DNA of 48,084 nt. Origin: Curvibacter sp. (GTDB lineage Bacteria > Pseudomonadota > Gammaproteobacteria > Burkholderiales > Burkholderiaceae_C). The stretch covers positions 1-48,084 of the forward strand of contig RXJO01000022.1 of assembly GCA_003987795.1 (NCBI GenBank), written 5' to 3'. Below are positions 25,566 through 35,481 of this stretch, piece after piece. The notes beneath the pieces were generated by a model, which saw only the letters and a program-made list of their open reading frames with translations, made no database searches and was not told the DNA's origin. Every line of letters begins with the position of its first letter. The stretch's first letter is position 1. Made by a program: the position numbers and the translations under genes.

Positions 25566-26234
25566 ATGAGACATTCAGTATTGGCAGCCGGGTCGGCTGC
25601 GATTGCCATCTTGTTGGCCGGCTGCGGGACAACCAACAACTATTTGGCCGAAAAGAAGAAGACCGTCGAGTACTACCGGATCTTCGACATCAAGACCGCT
25701 GCGGTCAAAGGCAATGTCATCAAGGCGGCCAGCGATGGCCTAGGCCGCAACGTGAACAACGCGCAAGAGGCCACCCCCATTCCCCGTACAGCCGGTGTGC
25801 CTGACGTGCCGGGCCGTTTTGCGATCGTCAATCCTTTGGAGGGATCCAAGCTGGCTGCGCTGGTGGGTGGTGCCGGTACTCTGGGGCTGCAGATGGCCAC
25901 CTGTGATGGCGCCGTATGGACGGCGAAGGCTGAGCGCAAGGTGGTAGGCAGCAATAAGCTGGACCTCACGGCTTGTCTGTTCCAATACAAGGATGGCTAC
26001 CATCTGGATCTGTATGCGGTGTTCGTCAAAGAAGAGGGCGGCCTTTTTCAGATCAGCCGCGATCTGGCCAGCTCGATGGTGGGAACACCCGAGGAGTGGA
26101 CGGAGAAGACTTTCCTGGACGTGATTCGCAATATCAACGCCAAGACCGACTCGAACATCACACTCTTGGAAGCTCAGCCTGAGGTGAGCGGCACGCCATG
26201 GCTTGACAGCATCGATGCCCCTGTCAAGAAATAG
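25566..26234 (+). CDS. Lipoprotein of unknown function
   Basis: The 222-residue protein has a lipobox (AIAILLAGCG) after a short signal sequence, so it should be lipidated and face the periplasm. The mature part starts with a charged KKKTVEYYRIFDIKT and has no known motif. ATG 25566 follows AAGGAG by 7 nt; the longer upstream frame is not needed. It follows the membrane gene by 88 nt in the same direction. Together they could form a small envelope unit, but its relation to the nuclease genes is unknown. Confidence 0.7.
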   Translation: MRHSVLAAGSAAIAILLAGCGTTNNYLAEKKKTVEYYRIFDIKTAAVKGNVIKAASDGLGRNVNNAQEATPIPRTAGVPDVPGRFAIVNPLEGSKLAALVGGAGTLGLQMATCDGAVWTAKAERKVVGSNKLDLTACLFQYKDGYHLDLYAVFVKEEGGLFQISRDLASSMVGTPEEWTEKTFLDVIRNINAKTDSNITLLEAQPEVSGTPWLDSIDAPVKK

Positions 26235-26263
26235 CAGGTATCCAACAATCTGCAGCGCTCCGG

Positions 26264-27181
26264 TCAGTTGCTGGGCGCCATGGCGGCTTTGCGATCCAGG
26301 AAGCGTGCGTGATGTTCGCTCATGAAGGCTTCGAGGCGTCGAGCAGTGCTCAGAGGCATGTGTTCGGTACTCAACGGCATGCCCGCCATCAGGTTGATCT
26401 TCGCGGCTGCAGGCTGAGCGACGGGCGCGATGACGGATCGCAATGAGCCACGCTGCAATTGAAAGCTCAGCAAGTGCCGATCAAACAACTTGTCGGCGTG
26501 GGTTGCGAGCAGCAATCCATTGGTAGGGTCCAGTCGCTCTTCGTCGCTGGATTCGCGCCATGGTTTGATATGTGACGCGATCAGCAGTTCGGGCAGTGAA
26601 ATGCCCGTCAGTGTGCAGACTTCGCCCTTGCCCCATAGTTGGGTGACGTCGGCACGGAACCGCCCCTGACCAATGCGAGCTTGAATGAGGGCTTCCCTTT
26701 GCGTGGCATTGGGCGTCGTGCGCTGGATGTCCGCCAGGTCTTCTGCCAAGTCGTTGGCGGACGTCTGGCCGTAACCCGACAGGAGCGCATCAAAGCGCGC
26801 TTTGTAGTCTGGCTCTGTCGGCAGTGGGTTGAAGTTTTGGCCACTGGAAAAATAGCGGTGTACCTCACGGCGGTCGTACCACGTGGCCCGCTGCAAGGAG
26901 ATGGGCGCATCGGGCATGCGAACCGGCGCAAGCAGCAACTTGTATTGGTATCTGGCTGGCTGACCTTTGAGGTTTTGAAGCTCAAATGGGCCGTCCGTGC
27001 GCCGATGGATCCTGAATAAACCTTCCAAGGAATAATCCTTGCCGCCGTCACCGGCCTGGTCACCGGATACCACGTACACCAGATCACCCTCGCGCGCGTT
27101 GGTGCTGTTGGTGTGGTAGCTGCTGAAGCTAAATGGCCCAAAGAAATGGGTCAGGTGGTAGGCGAAGAAGGTCCGGCTCAA
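26264..27181 (-). CDS. HNH endonuclease with N-terminal EVE-like region
   Basis: The 305-residue protein has a C-terminal HNH_2-type domain: CTLTGISLPELLIASHIKPW followed by LDPTNGLLLATHADKLFDRH, where His/Asn/His residues would bind the metal. The N-terminal ~100 residues (TFFAYHLTHFFGPF, REGDLVYVVSGD) resemble modified-base-reading or PUA/EVE-like modules, suggesting a modification-dependent nuclease (inference). The start is TTG 27181, the only start codon before an in-frame stop at 27191-27193. It is transcribed opposite to its neighbours and converges with the lipoprotein gene. Confidence 0.75.
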   Translation of the reverse strand: MSRTFFAYHLTHFFGPFSFSSYHTNSTNAREGDLVYVVSGDQAGDGGKDYSLEGLFRIHRRTDGPFELQNLKGQPARYQYKLLLAPVRMPDAPISLQRATWYDRREVHRYFSSGQNFNPLPTEPDYKARFDALLSGYGQTSANDLAEDLADIQRTTPNATQREALIQARIGQGRFRADVTQLWGKGEVCTLTGISLPELLIASHIKPWRESSDEERLDPTNGLLLATHADKLFDRHLLSFQLQRGSLRSVIAPVAQPAAAKINLMAGMPLSTEHMPLSTARRLEAFMSEHHARFLDRKAAMAPSN

Positions 27182-27399
27182 TTCGCGGGCTCAATGGTTG
27201 GTGCTGGACGTATTGTGATCTTTCTTCTTGGTACCTGGCGGGTGGACAACTTGAACGGCGCTGATATGTGGTGCTGGCCATCCACTCATGTACAACAAGA
27301 TCTAGGGCGTGCCATAGCACAATGAAGGGCTTGAAAGCTCGACGCTGCTTGAGAACATGAAGGTACTGGGTTGCCCAGTGTTCATCAAGGAGTCACGTC

Positions 27400-28665
27400 G
27401 TGACCAAAGCCAACATCACCGTCCACGGGGGATCGCCTCAGCTCCCGACATTGCTGGGGCAAGGGCCCGCCCGCATCCCGGTTGGCGGCAAGATCCGCGC
27501 GGGTATCAAGGTGCTAACGAACAAGGCTGCGGAGCAGCCGCATGCCAAGGCGCTGTACGACCAAGGCGTGGCCAGCGGTCAATCATTCGAGCAGATCGAG
27601 AGGGCCATTCGTGCTGCGGTTCCCGGCCTCAAGACGCCACTGATACCTCGCAACGTTCCTTGGTTCACCGTGCGTGCTCAGGATTTTTCCAATCCGATGC
27701 TGGCTCAGCAAATCATGGACGCCTACGGCGAGGACCGGGGGGAGGGGCGGCACCTGTATCGTTTCCCAGTCGTGTTTCCTGCCGATCAGTGGCAATCCGT
27801 CATGCCGCATGAGCTTGCCGCGTGGAGCACCCATGAGAAGACGTTCTGGTCGGAGTATTCTGCAGATGGCCGCATCCGGTACTGCATGCGTCATGCCCCG
27901 GTGCCTGTGGATGACACGGGAAGGCGAACCATCCGCATCTTTGGTGGCCGCAAGATCATTCAGCGCGACGCGAATGGCGGCATCTGCGAGCCCGAGGCTT
28001 GCCGGGAATACCAGGCCGGGCAGTGCAACCTGACAGGGCGCTTCGTGTTCTTCGTGCCAGGCATCCGCTCGGTGAGCGCTTTCGAGTTGAGCACGAACAG
28101 TTTCTACGCCATGAATGCCGCCATCCAGAAATTCGAGACTGTCGGCTTTTTGCGTGGCGGTCGGATCTCAGGATTCCTTGATCGTCAAAACACCACCTTC
28201 TTTCTCAGCAAGAAGCTGATGGACGTGCCCCATATCGATGACAACGGTCGGGCTGTACGCGTGCCGCAATGGATCATTGATCTGGAAGCCCCGGTGGATG
28301 TGACGGCACTGCTGCGAGACAACGAGGACGAGCAAACGGCCATTGTGGAAGCGGAAATTTCCAACCGTGTATTGGAGGGTGGGGCCGCCGTTGTGGTTGA
28401 AGAGGCGAGGACCGAGATCGAGGTGGTGCGGCAGGAGGCTGAGCCGGTCCATGGTCAGCCCTCTCTGGAACAACTGCTCATGCGTGCACGCACCTATGGG
28501 ATCGACGAAGCGCAGTACCAGTCCTATGCCAATGCGCGTTGGGGGCGTGGGTGGAAGATCAATCCGCACGGGCGTCGTCGCGCCTGGGATGAGCTGGAAC
28601 GCTACCAGAATGATCCTGAAGGCTACCGCGACAAGATAGAGCATGAACTGAGGGAGGCATCATGA
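27400..28665 (+). CDS. Gp3-like / hydrolase or metal-binding protein
   Basis: The 421-residue protein matches the phage- and plasmid-linked proteins usually named hydrolase or metal-binding protein (recombination directionality factor Gp3-like). Visible landmarks are IPRNVPWFTVRAQDF, a cysteine pair in ICEPEACREYQAGQCNLTGR, and FVFFVPGIRSVSAFELSTNS. In mobile elements these genes sit beside recombination exonucleases. The GTG 27400 start has AAGGAG 6 nt upstream. The stop overlaps the next start (ATGA), so it is translationally coupled to the SbcD-like gene. The last ~100 residues are acidic and then helical, with an RWGRGWKINPHGRR end. Confidence 0.65.
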   Translation: MTKANITVHGGSPQLPTLLGQGPARIPVGGKIRAGIKVLTNKAAEQPHAKALYDQGVASGQSFEQIERAIRAAVPGLKTPLIPRNVPWFTVRAQDFSNPMLAQQIMDAYGEDRGEGRHLYRFPVVFPADQWQSVMPHELAAWSTHEKTFWSEYSADGRIRYCMRHAPVPVDDTGRRTIRIFGGRKIIQRDANGGICEPEACREYQAGQCNLTGRFVFFVPGIRSVSAFELSTNSFYAMNAAIQKFETVGFLRGGRISGFLDRQNTTFFLSKKLMDVPHIDDNGRAVRVPQWIIDLEAPVDVTALLRDNEDEQTAIVEAEISNRVLEGGAAVVVEEARTEIEVVRQEAEPVHGQPSLEQLLMRARTYGIDEAQYQSYANARWGRGWKINPHGRRRAWDELERYQNDPEGYRDKIEHELREAS

Positions 28666-29906
28666 TCCGCATCGCACATTTTTCCGATTTGCACTACGGC
28701 GTGAAGACCATGAGCGAGGCGGACCACTGCTTTGGCGCCGCCATCGACGAGGCCGTTGCCAGGGACGTTCAAGCTGCGGTGATTTCCGGTGATGCCACGG
28801 ATCACGCCCTGGACCTCCATGCCCCAGCCGCCGAACGCCTGATGAGCCAGGTCAGACGTTTGGCAGATCACTGTCCTGTGCTGATGCTCCAGGGAACCTT
28901 TTCTCATGAACCACTGGGTACCTTGACGCCATTTCGTCTCCTTGGTGGACGGCATTCTGTTCATGTGGCTGATCGCATCTGCCAAGTCGGCTTGGATGCG
29001 AGAGGCCAATGGATTGCCTCGTCAAGTTGGCGCTTTGATGTACTGCCCGCTGACATCGTGGCCCTGTTTTCTTGTGTGCCGACCGTGAACAAGGCGGTTG
29101 TCGCGGCAGCGGTGGGGTGTACGCAAGCCGCGCACGCTGTGGGTCAGCATCTTGAACAGCTCTTGGTGGGTTTGGCCGGTGTTCACTGCGAGGCACGTCG
29201 TTTGTGTTTGCCGACCATCGGGGTGTCCCATGGAACGGTGTACGAGTGCGTCAGCGAGCATGGTGTACCCATGGCCGGCTTCGATCATGAGTTCACCACG
29301 GGGGCTTTGTTTGCGGCGCGGGCGCAGGCTTTCATGTTGGGACACATTCACCGGCACCAATCCTGGGCTCAAAGCGGTGTCGATGGGCAGCAATGCATCG
29401 CGTACCCGGGGTCAATCGGGCGGTTCCATCATGGCGAGTCGGGCGACAAAGGCTTCCTGCTCTGGGAGGTCGACGCGAATGACTTGGCCATGACGTTCGT
29501 GCCGACGCCAGCGCGGCGTACCATCGATTTTGTCTTCGAAGGTCGACCTGATCTGAGCTCATTGCGCGACGCCATCGCGCAGCAGGATATCCAAGGGGCG
29601 CATGTGCGTGTGCGCTGGACCGTGGCTGTCGAGGACCGTCACGAAATCGACCGCAAAGCAATGGAGATCCTTCTGTCGACCGCGGAAAGTATCAAGCTGG
29701 AAGGCCGGGTTGTTCAATTGATGCGTACACGCTCAGAGGGGATATCTCAACTGACGAGCCTGGATCAGAAAGTGCGCGCCTGGGCCACAGCCTCCGAGGT
29801 GTCATGCGATGGGTTGTTGGAATGCCTGGCTGCCTTGCGAGAAGCCGAGCCGGATGTCATTGCTCAGCAAATTTTGGAGGTTCACGAGGAAGCTTTGGCG
29901 GTGTGA
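28662..29906 (+). CDS. SbcD-like metallophosphoesterase nuclease
   Basis: The 414-residue protein starts with the metallophosphoesterase motifs of SbcD/Mre11: HFSDLHYG, VISGDATDH, then SHGT and LGHIHRHQ. The usual GNHD motif is replaced by GTFSHE, which keeps a His but not the Asn. Mre11/SbcD is the nuclease half of the end-processing complex; the ATPase half would be the SbcC-like protein encoded at 33016. ATG overlaps the stop of the previous gene. Separation of sbcD and sbcC by a divergent mcr pair is unusual. Confidence 0.75.
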   Translation: MIRIAHFSDLHYGVKTMSEADHCFGAAIDEAVARDVQAAVISGDATDHALDLHAPAAERLMSQVRRLADHCPVLMLQGTFSHEPLGTLTPFRLLGGRHSVHVADRICQVGLDARGQWIASSSWRFDVLPADIVALFSCVPTVNKAVVAAAVGCTQAAHAVGQHLEQLLVGLAGVHCEARRLCLPTIGVSHGTVYECVSEHGVPMAGFDHEFTTGALFAARAQAFMLGHIHRHQSWAQSGVDGQQCIAYPGSIGRFHHGESGDKGFLLWEVDANDLAMTFVPTPARRTIDFVFEGRPDLSSLRDAIAQQDIQGAHVRVRWTVAVEDRHEIDRKAMEILLSTAESIKLEGRVVQLMRTRSEGISQLTSLDQKVRAWATASEVSCDGLLECLAALREAEPDVIAQQILEVHEEALAV

Positions 29907-29994
29907 AAGAGGTCTTTTGTTCGTCTTTGCATCGATGCCTTTCCCTGTGCAGGCAAGCATCGACGTACCGTTACCCCGATTGCGCAGCAATTGA

Positions 29995-31323
29995 TCATCT
30001 GCCGTACAACTCGCTGTAGCTCTCCAGTGCAGCGCGCATGGCCACTCGCCGAATCGACAATGGTGGATCCCATGCTGGGGTTCCCGTCATGGGCTCGACA
30101 GCATTGGTCATGCCTGGTAACCACATTTCCAGCGAGACATTGTGTCCTGCATACGCTGGGACCGACAGCAGATGTGCACGCAGCATCAAACCGTAGACCT
30201 CCAAATTGAGAAAGTCGCGCTCCAACTTTGATAGTGTCGCGTCCTTCTCCCACTTGGGGCGCCGCGTGTGCGGCGTGGCGTAGTACTTGAAATCGGCCAC
30301 GGTCCAGCTACGATCATGTTTGCGAACCAAGTCTGGTCGCCGTGAAATTTCATTGCGGGCGAACACGCTGTCTCGGCGCTGGGTCCACTGCTTTTCGAGT
30401 CGATGCCTTGAGCGTCCTCGCGGCAAATGCTCATGATCGCAAGTCCACATGGTTGGGAGGTTCTCCGCGTCCGTATCCTGCGCCATGGCGTGGTGCAAGC
30501 AGATCGACTCCCAAACGGCCCAGAAGTCACGCACACCCCAGACCTGACCATCATGGCCCGGTGGTGCAAGTCCAGCATGCAAATAGCGGTAAAGCGCATC
30601 ATAGACATCACGGTATTCGGCATTTCGTATCGGTGATGCGCGATCGATGAGCGAGAGCAGGTGCCGGAACTGCTCTCGTGAGCGTTCATTGGCATCGGCA
30701 TCTGCCTGGTACAACGAGTCCTGCGGCGTCAGGTAACGATGTCGGAAGTCGTTCGCCAGCGCTTGGCCCTCCGCAGCAAAGGTACCCCAGCCGCAGCTTG
30801 GGTTGACGGCAAGAAAGTTCCGGTAGAAGTCCAGCGCGAGCACACAGTAAAGCCCGGCGATATCCGTTTGGCCATGTCGGATGGTGCGACGCGTGCCTGG
30901 TACCCGCTCGAAGTGAGCCGCGCCTTGGTCGTCGAAAAGGGCATGGTGGATGTGACGTTCAAAACGCCGAGGCAGCTCTTGATTCAAGCGCGCGGGGCGG
31001 TCGAGCAGTGACAGCAATGCGCGTAGATCGACCTGGTCGAACAGTGCGTCGAGCGCCAATGCATCGCAAAAGGAGACCCCACTCCCGTCTGCCGATGATC
31101 GGCCATCTCGGCGTTGCACAACGCCATCTTGCGCATCAAGGCGGGCTAGGGCCGGCTGGCTGCGTCGGAACACAACAAAGGTTTTGAAAAGCAGCGCGAG
31201 CGCGGTGTGCGCTGGCAAGGCCTCCAGTCCATGCGGTACGCGCAGTTCATAGCCACCATCATGATGCAGAAACAGGCCAACGCCCTGCTCGCCGCGAACG
31301 ACGCTGACATCACGTATCAGCAT
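29995..31323 (-). CDS. McrC-like nuclease subunit
   Basis: The 442-residue protein carries a PD-(D/E)XK core near residues 330-350: ISRRPDLVRKHDRSWTVADF, then KYY, matching the RPD...DxK pattern of McrC/LlaJI-type restriction nucleases. McrC activates the McrB GTPase and cleaves DNA. The ATG 31323 start overlaps the end of the mcrB-like gene by 14 nt, the usual coupled arrangement. The N-terminal ~200 residues are poorly conserved, as is usual for McrC. It converges with the sbcD-like gene. Confidence 0.75.
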   Translation of the reverse strand: MLIRDVSVVRGEQGVGLFLHHDGGYELRVPHGLEALPAHTALALLFKTFVVFRRSQPALARLDAQDGVVQRRDGRSSADGSGVSFCDALALDALFDQVDLRALLSLLDRPARLNQELPRRFERHIHHALFDDQGAAHFERVPGTRRTIRHGQTDIAGLYCVLALDFYRNFLAVNPSCGWGTFAAEGQALANDFRHRYLTPQDSLYQADADANERSREQFRHLLSLIDRASPIRNAEYRDVYDALYRYLHAGLAPPGHDGQVWGVRDFWAVWESICLHHAMAQDTDAENLPTMWTCDHEHLPRGRSRHRLEKQWTQRRDSVFARNEISRRPDLVRKHDRSWTVADFKYYATPHTRRPKWEKDATLSKLERDFLNLEVYGLMLRAHLLSVPAYAGHNVSLEMWLPGMTNAVEPMTGTPAWDPPLSIRRVAMRAALESYSELYGR

Positions 31324-32725
31324 TTTCGGTCATTGCTGCGTTTGCATTGGTGTCTGCGCTGGACTCGATGGCGCGGTCTGACTCGGGCAGTTCGGACGAT
31401 GCCCGCTCGCAAACTCGTTCGATGAATTCATCGACCAGATCCGTGAATTGCCCGAACGTGCGCAGCAATCTGGACTCGATGCCCAGAAGCGTTGCCAGCG
31501 GGGATTTGTCGCGGTCGAAGACGTTGTCCCAGAGGTAGAGCATGAGCTTGCCGGCGATTGCAGATCGGTCGATTTCGTACACGATTTCTTCTGCAGGTAG
31601 CTTTTTCAATGAGAGGATGAAATTGCGGGTGCCGAGGAGGAGTGGGTTCTTCGCCAGCTTAAGATAGTAAGGGTAGCTTTCCATCTGTGCATCCGATTCA
31701 ATCGCCTTAAAGCATCGTAAATTGGCATCGGGATCGTACTTTGCCAAGTCCAAAATACCTTGCCCAACTGTGGGCGGCAATTTGCCCACCAGCGCCAATA
31801 CCGCTTTTTCAAAGCGCTGGCTGTTGTCGGCACCAGCAGCAGGTGTTGCAACGCCCGCCGCTTTGGCTTCGATGTCTTTGCATTCCTGAGGGAATTTTTG
31901 CGCTATTGTTGAAAGGGTGAGCTTTTGGCGGCGTGCCTTGATGAACCACGGCCCTACCAGCTTGTCGTCCATCTTGGATGAGGTGCAGCGATCAAGGATG
32001 AATTCATTCAACGCATCAATGAATTCGCCCCATGTGTACGCTGTTTCGGTGATCACGGCATCACGCTGGTAGTGCGGAACATCGCTGAAGCCCACGGAGC
32101 GAAATTCGAAGTTCCAGCGCCGCTTGAAAGCTGAGTCCATGAAATAGGTCGACTCATCGCTCGTGTTCATCGTGCCAATGAAGTAGAGATTTGGGGGAAG
32201 CTTGAGTTGACGCTTGCCGATGAGGTCGTCAACATCAACATGCAAATCTTCGCCGATGACGTTGAGCTTCGACATCTCGTCTTTCAGCGCTTGAATTACC
32301 AAATCCGACACGCTGGTTTCATAGCAAGACCAGCCATCTTCGTCGCGATCGAGCAATTGAAAGACGTCGCCAAATATCTCAGCGCAGTTGCCCCGATTGA
32401 TTTCGTCGATCAACAAGACGATGTTGGGGACTGGATTCGTTGTCAGGTTGACGTAGGCCATCGAGAGCGCTCGAATGAACGGGCCCGCGTGCACGTTGTA
32501 GTGAATGCGACCATCTGAGCTGATGGGAAGCAGCCTGGCCACGAACTCGCCGTAGCTGTAGTCAGGGTGGAACATCACCGGAATGATGTCGTCGCCGCTT
32601 GCCTTGAGTTCTGCAGCGTTCACATCCCGAGCTCGGCGGCTTTTGCTCGTTCCAGGTGGGCCGAACAGAATCAACTGATGATGCGGTCGGTGTGGTGAGA
32701 CGTGCTCTTGAGAATCCTCTGTCAT
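31310..32725 (-). CDS. McrB-like AAA+ GTPase without reader domain
   Basis: The 471-residue protein begins almost directly with the motor: Walker A GPPGTSKS at about residues 22-29, Walker B LLIDEINRGN, and the McrB signature GTMNTSDES, where the MNT(A/S)D motif is diagnostic. The ~150-residue methyl-DNA-binding N-terminus of E. coli McrB is missing, so target recognition must come from elsewhere (for example McrC or the HNH/EVE protein; inference). The C-terminal ~130 residues hold acidic helices. ATG 32725 has GGAG about 9 nt upstream. It is divergent from the SbcC-like gene across ~290 nt that should hold both promoters. Confidence 0.8.
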   Translation of the reverse strand: MTEDSQEHVSPHRPHHQLILFGPPGTSKSRRARDVNAAELKASGDDIIPVMFHPDYSYGEFVARLLPISSDGRIHYNVHAGPFIRALSMAYVNLTTNPVPNIVLLIDEINRGNCAEIFGDVFQLLDRDEDGWSCYETSVSDLVIQALKDEMSKLNVIGEDLHVDVDDLIGKRQLKLPPNLYFIGTMNTSDESTYFMDSAFKRRWNFEFRSVGFSDVPHYQRDAVITETAYTWGEFIDALNEFILDRCTSSKMDDKLVGPWFIKARRQKLTLSTIAQKFPQECKDIEAKAAGVATPAAGADNSQRFEKAVLALVGKLPPTVGQGILDLAKYDPDANLRCFKAIESDAQMESYPYYLKLAKNPLLLGTRNFILSLKKLPAEEIVYEIDRSAIAGKLMLYLWDNVFDRDKSPLATLLGIESRLLRTFGQFTDLVDEFIERVCERASSELPESDRAIESSADTNANAAMTENADT

Positions 32726-33015
32726 GGCGAGTCGCTCCGATTTATTGGTTCGACATGCGGCTTCAACTCCGCATGTGGCGGCTCATCAGACTGTGTGCTG
32801 ATTGGGCCTGCAGCAGCAATGATGGCATGCCATCCGAGTTCAATGAGTCGAGGCCAACAGTGTTGCCTTTACGTCGAGCGTGAACATCGCTAGCCAGCGG
32901 GGCGTGTTAGATGGTTGCCAGGCTGTGTTAGCACAGTGAAATCCTGGCTTGCCCATTGCTTGCGTTCGTTGGTGTCCATGCGATTCTGTTTTTGCCATGC
33001 AAACAGGAGCGGCAC

Positions 33016-35481
33016 ATGCAACCTCTTTCAATCAGGCTCAAGGGCTTTCGCGGCATCCGCGATGGCCTCGGCCGAGACGAACTGGTGCTTGATCTTGAAC
33101 GAATAGCCGATGGGGCGACCTTGGTGGCCATCGTTGGCGCGAACGGTCGAGGCAAGTCCACGTTGATGGACTCGCTGCAGCCCTACCTGGTGATGCCTTC
33201 CAGATTGCCCGGCACATCTATTGGCGGCTTCAGCTACTACGATCATGTTTACTTGCCAGAAAGCGAGAAGGAGCTGGTCTGGGCTCACGATGACCGCTGC
33301 TACCGTACCCATGTCGTGATTCGCCTGGGCTCGCGCAACCTCACCGAGGCCTACCTCTTCGAATTGAACGATGGCGGTGCATGGCGTCCGGTTCAGTTGG
33401 CAGACGGGACGAGATCAGACGGCAAGACCAAGACCTATGTCCAATGCCTTGAGGCCATTTGCGGCAGCGCGGAAACCTTCTTCGCGTCGGTATTTGCCTC
33501 GCAAGGAAAGCGCCAACTGCACGTCTATCAGAATGCAGAGATCAAGTCATTGCTGGCAGATTTGCTTGGGCAAGATGACATCGTGTCCCAGGGGGAGCGT
33601 GCTGCCAAGGTTGCCAGCTTGCTCAAGATCGGGCTGAGTTCGATCAGGACGCGGCAAACTGACCTGGACGTTGAGCTGGAGCGTGTCGAGCAACAGTGCC
33701 TTGGTTTGCCCAAGGCCGAAGAGCGGGTGAAGCATTGTGAGGGGCTGCGGCGACAAGCTCAGGCGGATCAGGAGGCCGCTCGAACAGAACATGCTCGATT
33801 GAACGCACTGAAGGATCAGTCTCTCGGCGTGGCGTTGCAGCGGGCACAGTTGCATGCTGAGGCTCAGGATATCGAGCTAGAGAGCCAAAGGGCCTTTGCC
33901 GTCCTGGATGAACAGGAGCGGGACGAAAACGCCAGAATGGCGCGCTTGGACATGCGCGTGGCGGAACGCCTTGGCAAACTCACCCAGCAGCGCAGCCTCT
34001 TGCATGAGCGGAGAAACCAGCTTACAGACATCTTGTCGCAGGACTCCAGGGTTCAACGGGCGTTGCGCCGATTGCCATTGGCGGAGCATGTTCTGACAAT
34101 TCGGCGGGACAGGTTGCTGGCTCTGCGTGCGCAAGTGCAGCGCCTGCGAGCGTGCGACGCAGAACGCATGGCCGCTGTTCAAAGGCTAGAGGGCATTGAG
34201 CGCGAAGCTGGCAAGGCGGCATTGGCTGCCGAAGATCTGTCTCACCGGTTCGGTCTGACGCGGCAAGTGCCATGCACCGGCAGCGATTTGCAGGGCAGGT
34301 GCCAGTTGTTGAAGGATGCTCGAGATGCACAGGCATTGATGCCTCGATCTGCACGCGATCTCAGTCAGTTGGCGCAGGCTAAGGCCACCACTCAGCAAAC
34401 CATAGAGGCCTTGAGGGTGGAGCGCGAGACATTGCAAGGCGTGACGTTGGCCGAGCAATGGGCGGATTGGCAGGTCAAGCTTTCTGATGAGCGTGTGCGC
34501 AGGTTGTCATTGCTGTCTGCGCGGCTCAATGAAATGGCCAGAGCGCGGGCGGACCTGATGAAGGTAGAGCAGGATCTGCATTCGCTGGATATAGCGCAAG
34601 ACTCGGGCCGCTCTGAGGCGTTGCCTGATGAGGTTCAGGAGCGGCACCATGGTGCTCAGGCCTTGGCGCGGGTGATGGCTGCAAGAATGGAGCGTGCGGC
34701 CCATGACCAAACTGCACGGCAACGTATTGAAGCTGCCTTGCAGGTTTTGCCTGACCCTTTCGACGATCAAGTATTGGCTACAGCCCACCGTGCCATGCTG
34801 GCCGCCGCTCAAGCAATGTCAACGGCGGAACAGGCTCACGTGGCGGCCATTCGGGATGTCGAGGCCCTGGCCGCGCTGTGTCGAACAAAGGAATCGTTGC
34901 TTCAGCAGCGCACCGCCCTGGCGAGCAAGATGGCGCACGTGAACTCACACCTCAGTGCTTGGAACCTGCTTGCGCGGTGTCTCAGCCTAGACGGTGTGGT
35001 GGCGCTGGCCATCGATGATGCGGGGCCAGCGCTGGCTGGCTTGACCAATGATCTGCTGCTTGCCTGCTATGGATCGCGCTTTACCGTGGCGATTTCGACG
35101 CAAGTTGCCACGGCCAAGGGAGAGCAGCGCGAAGGCTTTGAGATCATCGTTCACGACAGTAGCAGCGAGGAAAGCAAACCACTGGCCATGATGTCGGGTG
35201 GTGAACGTGTATGGATCAATGAAGCCTTGGTTCGTGCCATTGCCCTTTACCTGGCACACCACACGGGCAGGAACCATGAGTGTCTATTTACCGACGAGGT
35301 AGACGGTCCTTTGGACATTCACCGCAAGCGCATGTTCATGGCGATGAAGCGTGAGGTGCTGCGTTTGGGGGGCTATGCCCGCGAATATTTCGTGTCGCAG
35401 ACACCGGAGCTGGCCTCCTTGGCGGACGCCGTCATCGACTTGGATGCCATGATGGCCCTTGAGCAGGCTTGCGTTGTTTAA
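33016..35481 (+). CDS. SbcC/Rad50-like ATPase
   Basis: The 821-residue protein has Walker A GANGRGKST (residues 41-49), long coiled-coil arms (about 190-420 and 460-680), and a C-terminal ABC head with MMSGGERVWINEAL (signature) and CLFTDEVDGPLD (Walker B, D-loop). The apex reads VPCTGSDLQGRC (C420, C429), a spaced pair in place of the CxxC zinc hook, as in some phage and plasmid SbcC proteins. ATG 33016 follows AGGAG by 7 nt. Partner: the SbcD-like nuclease at 28662. It could also take the place of the DndD ATPase in a DndC-containing system (inference). Confidence 0.8.
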   Translation: MQPLSIRLKGFRGIRDGLGRDELVLDLERIADGATLVAIVGANGRGKSTLMDSLQPYLVMPSRLPGTSIGGFSYYDHVYLPESEKELVWAHDDRCYRTHVVIRLGSRNLTEAYLFELNDGGAWRPVQLADGTRSDGKTKTYVQCLEAICGSAETFFASVFASQGKRQLHVYQNAEIKSLLADLLGQDDIVSQGERAAKVASLLKIGLSSIRTRQTDLDVELERVEQQCLGLPKAEERVKHCEGLRRQAQADQEAARTEHARLNALKDQSLGVALQRAQLHAEAQDIELESQRAFAVLDEQERDENARMARLDMRVAERLGKLTQQRSLLHERRNQLTDILSQDSRVQRALRRLPLAEHVLTIRRDRLLALRAQVQRLRACDAERMAAVQRLEGIEREAGKAALAAEDLSHRFGLTRQVPCTGSDLQGRCQLLKDARDAQALMPRSARDLSQLAQAKATTQQTIEALRVERETLQGVTLAEQWADWQVKLSDERVRRLSLLSARLNEMARARADLMKVEQDLHSLDIAQDSGRSEALPDEVQERHHGAQALARVMAARMERAAHDQTARQRIEAALQVLPDPFDDQVLATAHRAMLAAAQAMSTAEQAHVAAIRDVEALAALCRTKESLLQQRTALASKMAHVNSHLSAWNLLARCLSLDGVVALAIDDAGPALAGLTNDLLLACYGSRFTVAISTQVATAKGEQREGFEIIVHDSSSEESKPLAMMSGGERVWINEALVRAIALYLAHHTGRNHECLFTDEVDGPLDIHRKRMFMAMKREVLRLGGYAREYFVSQTPELASLADAVIDLDAMMALEQACVV

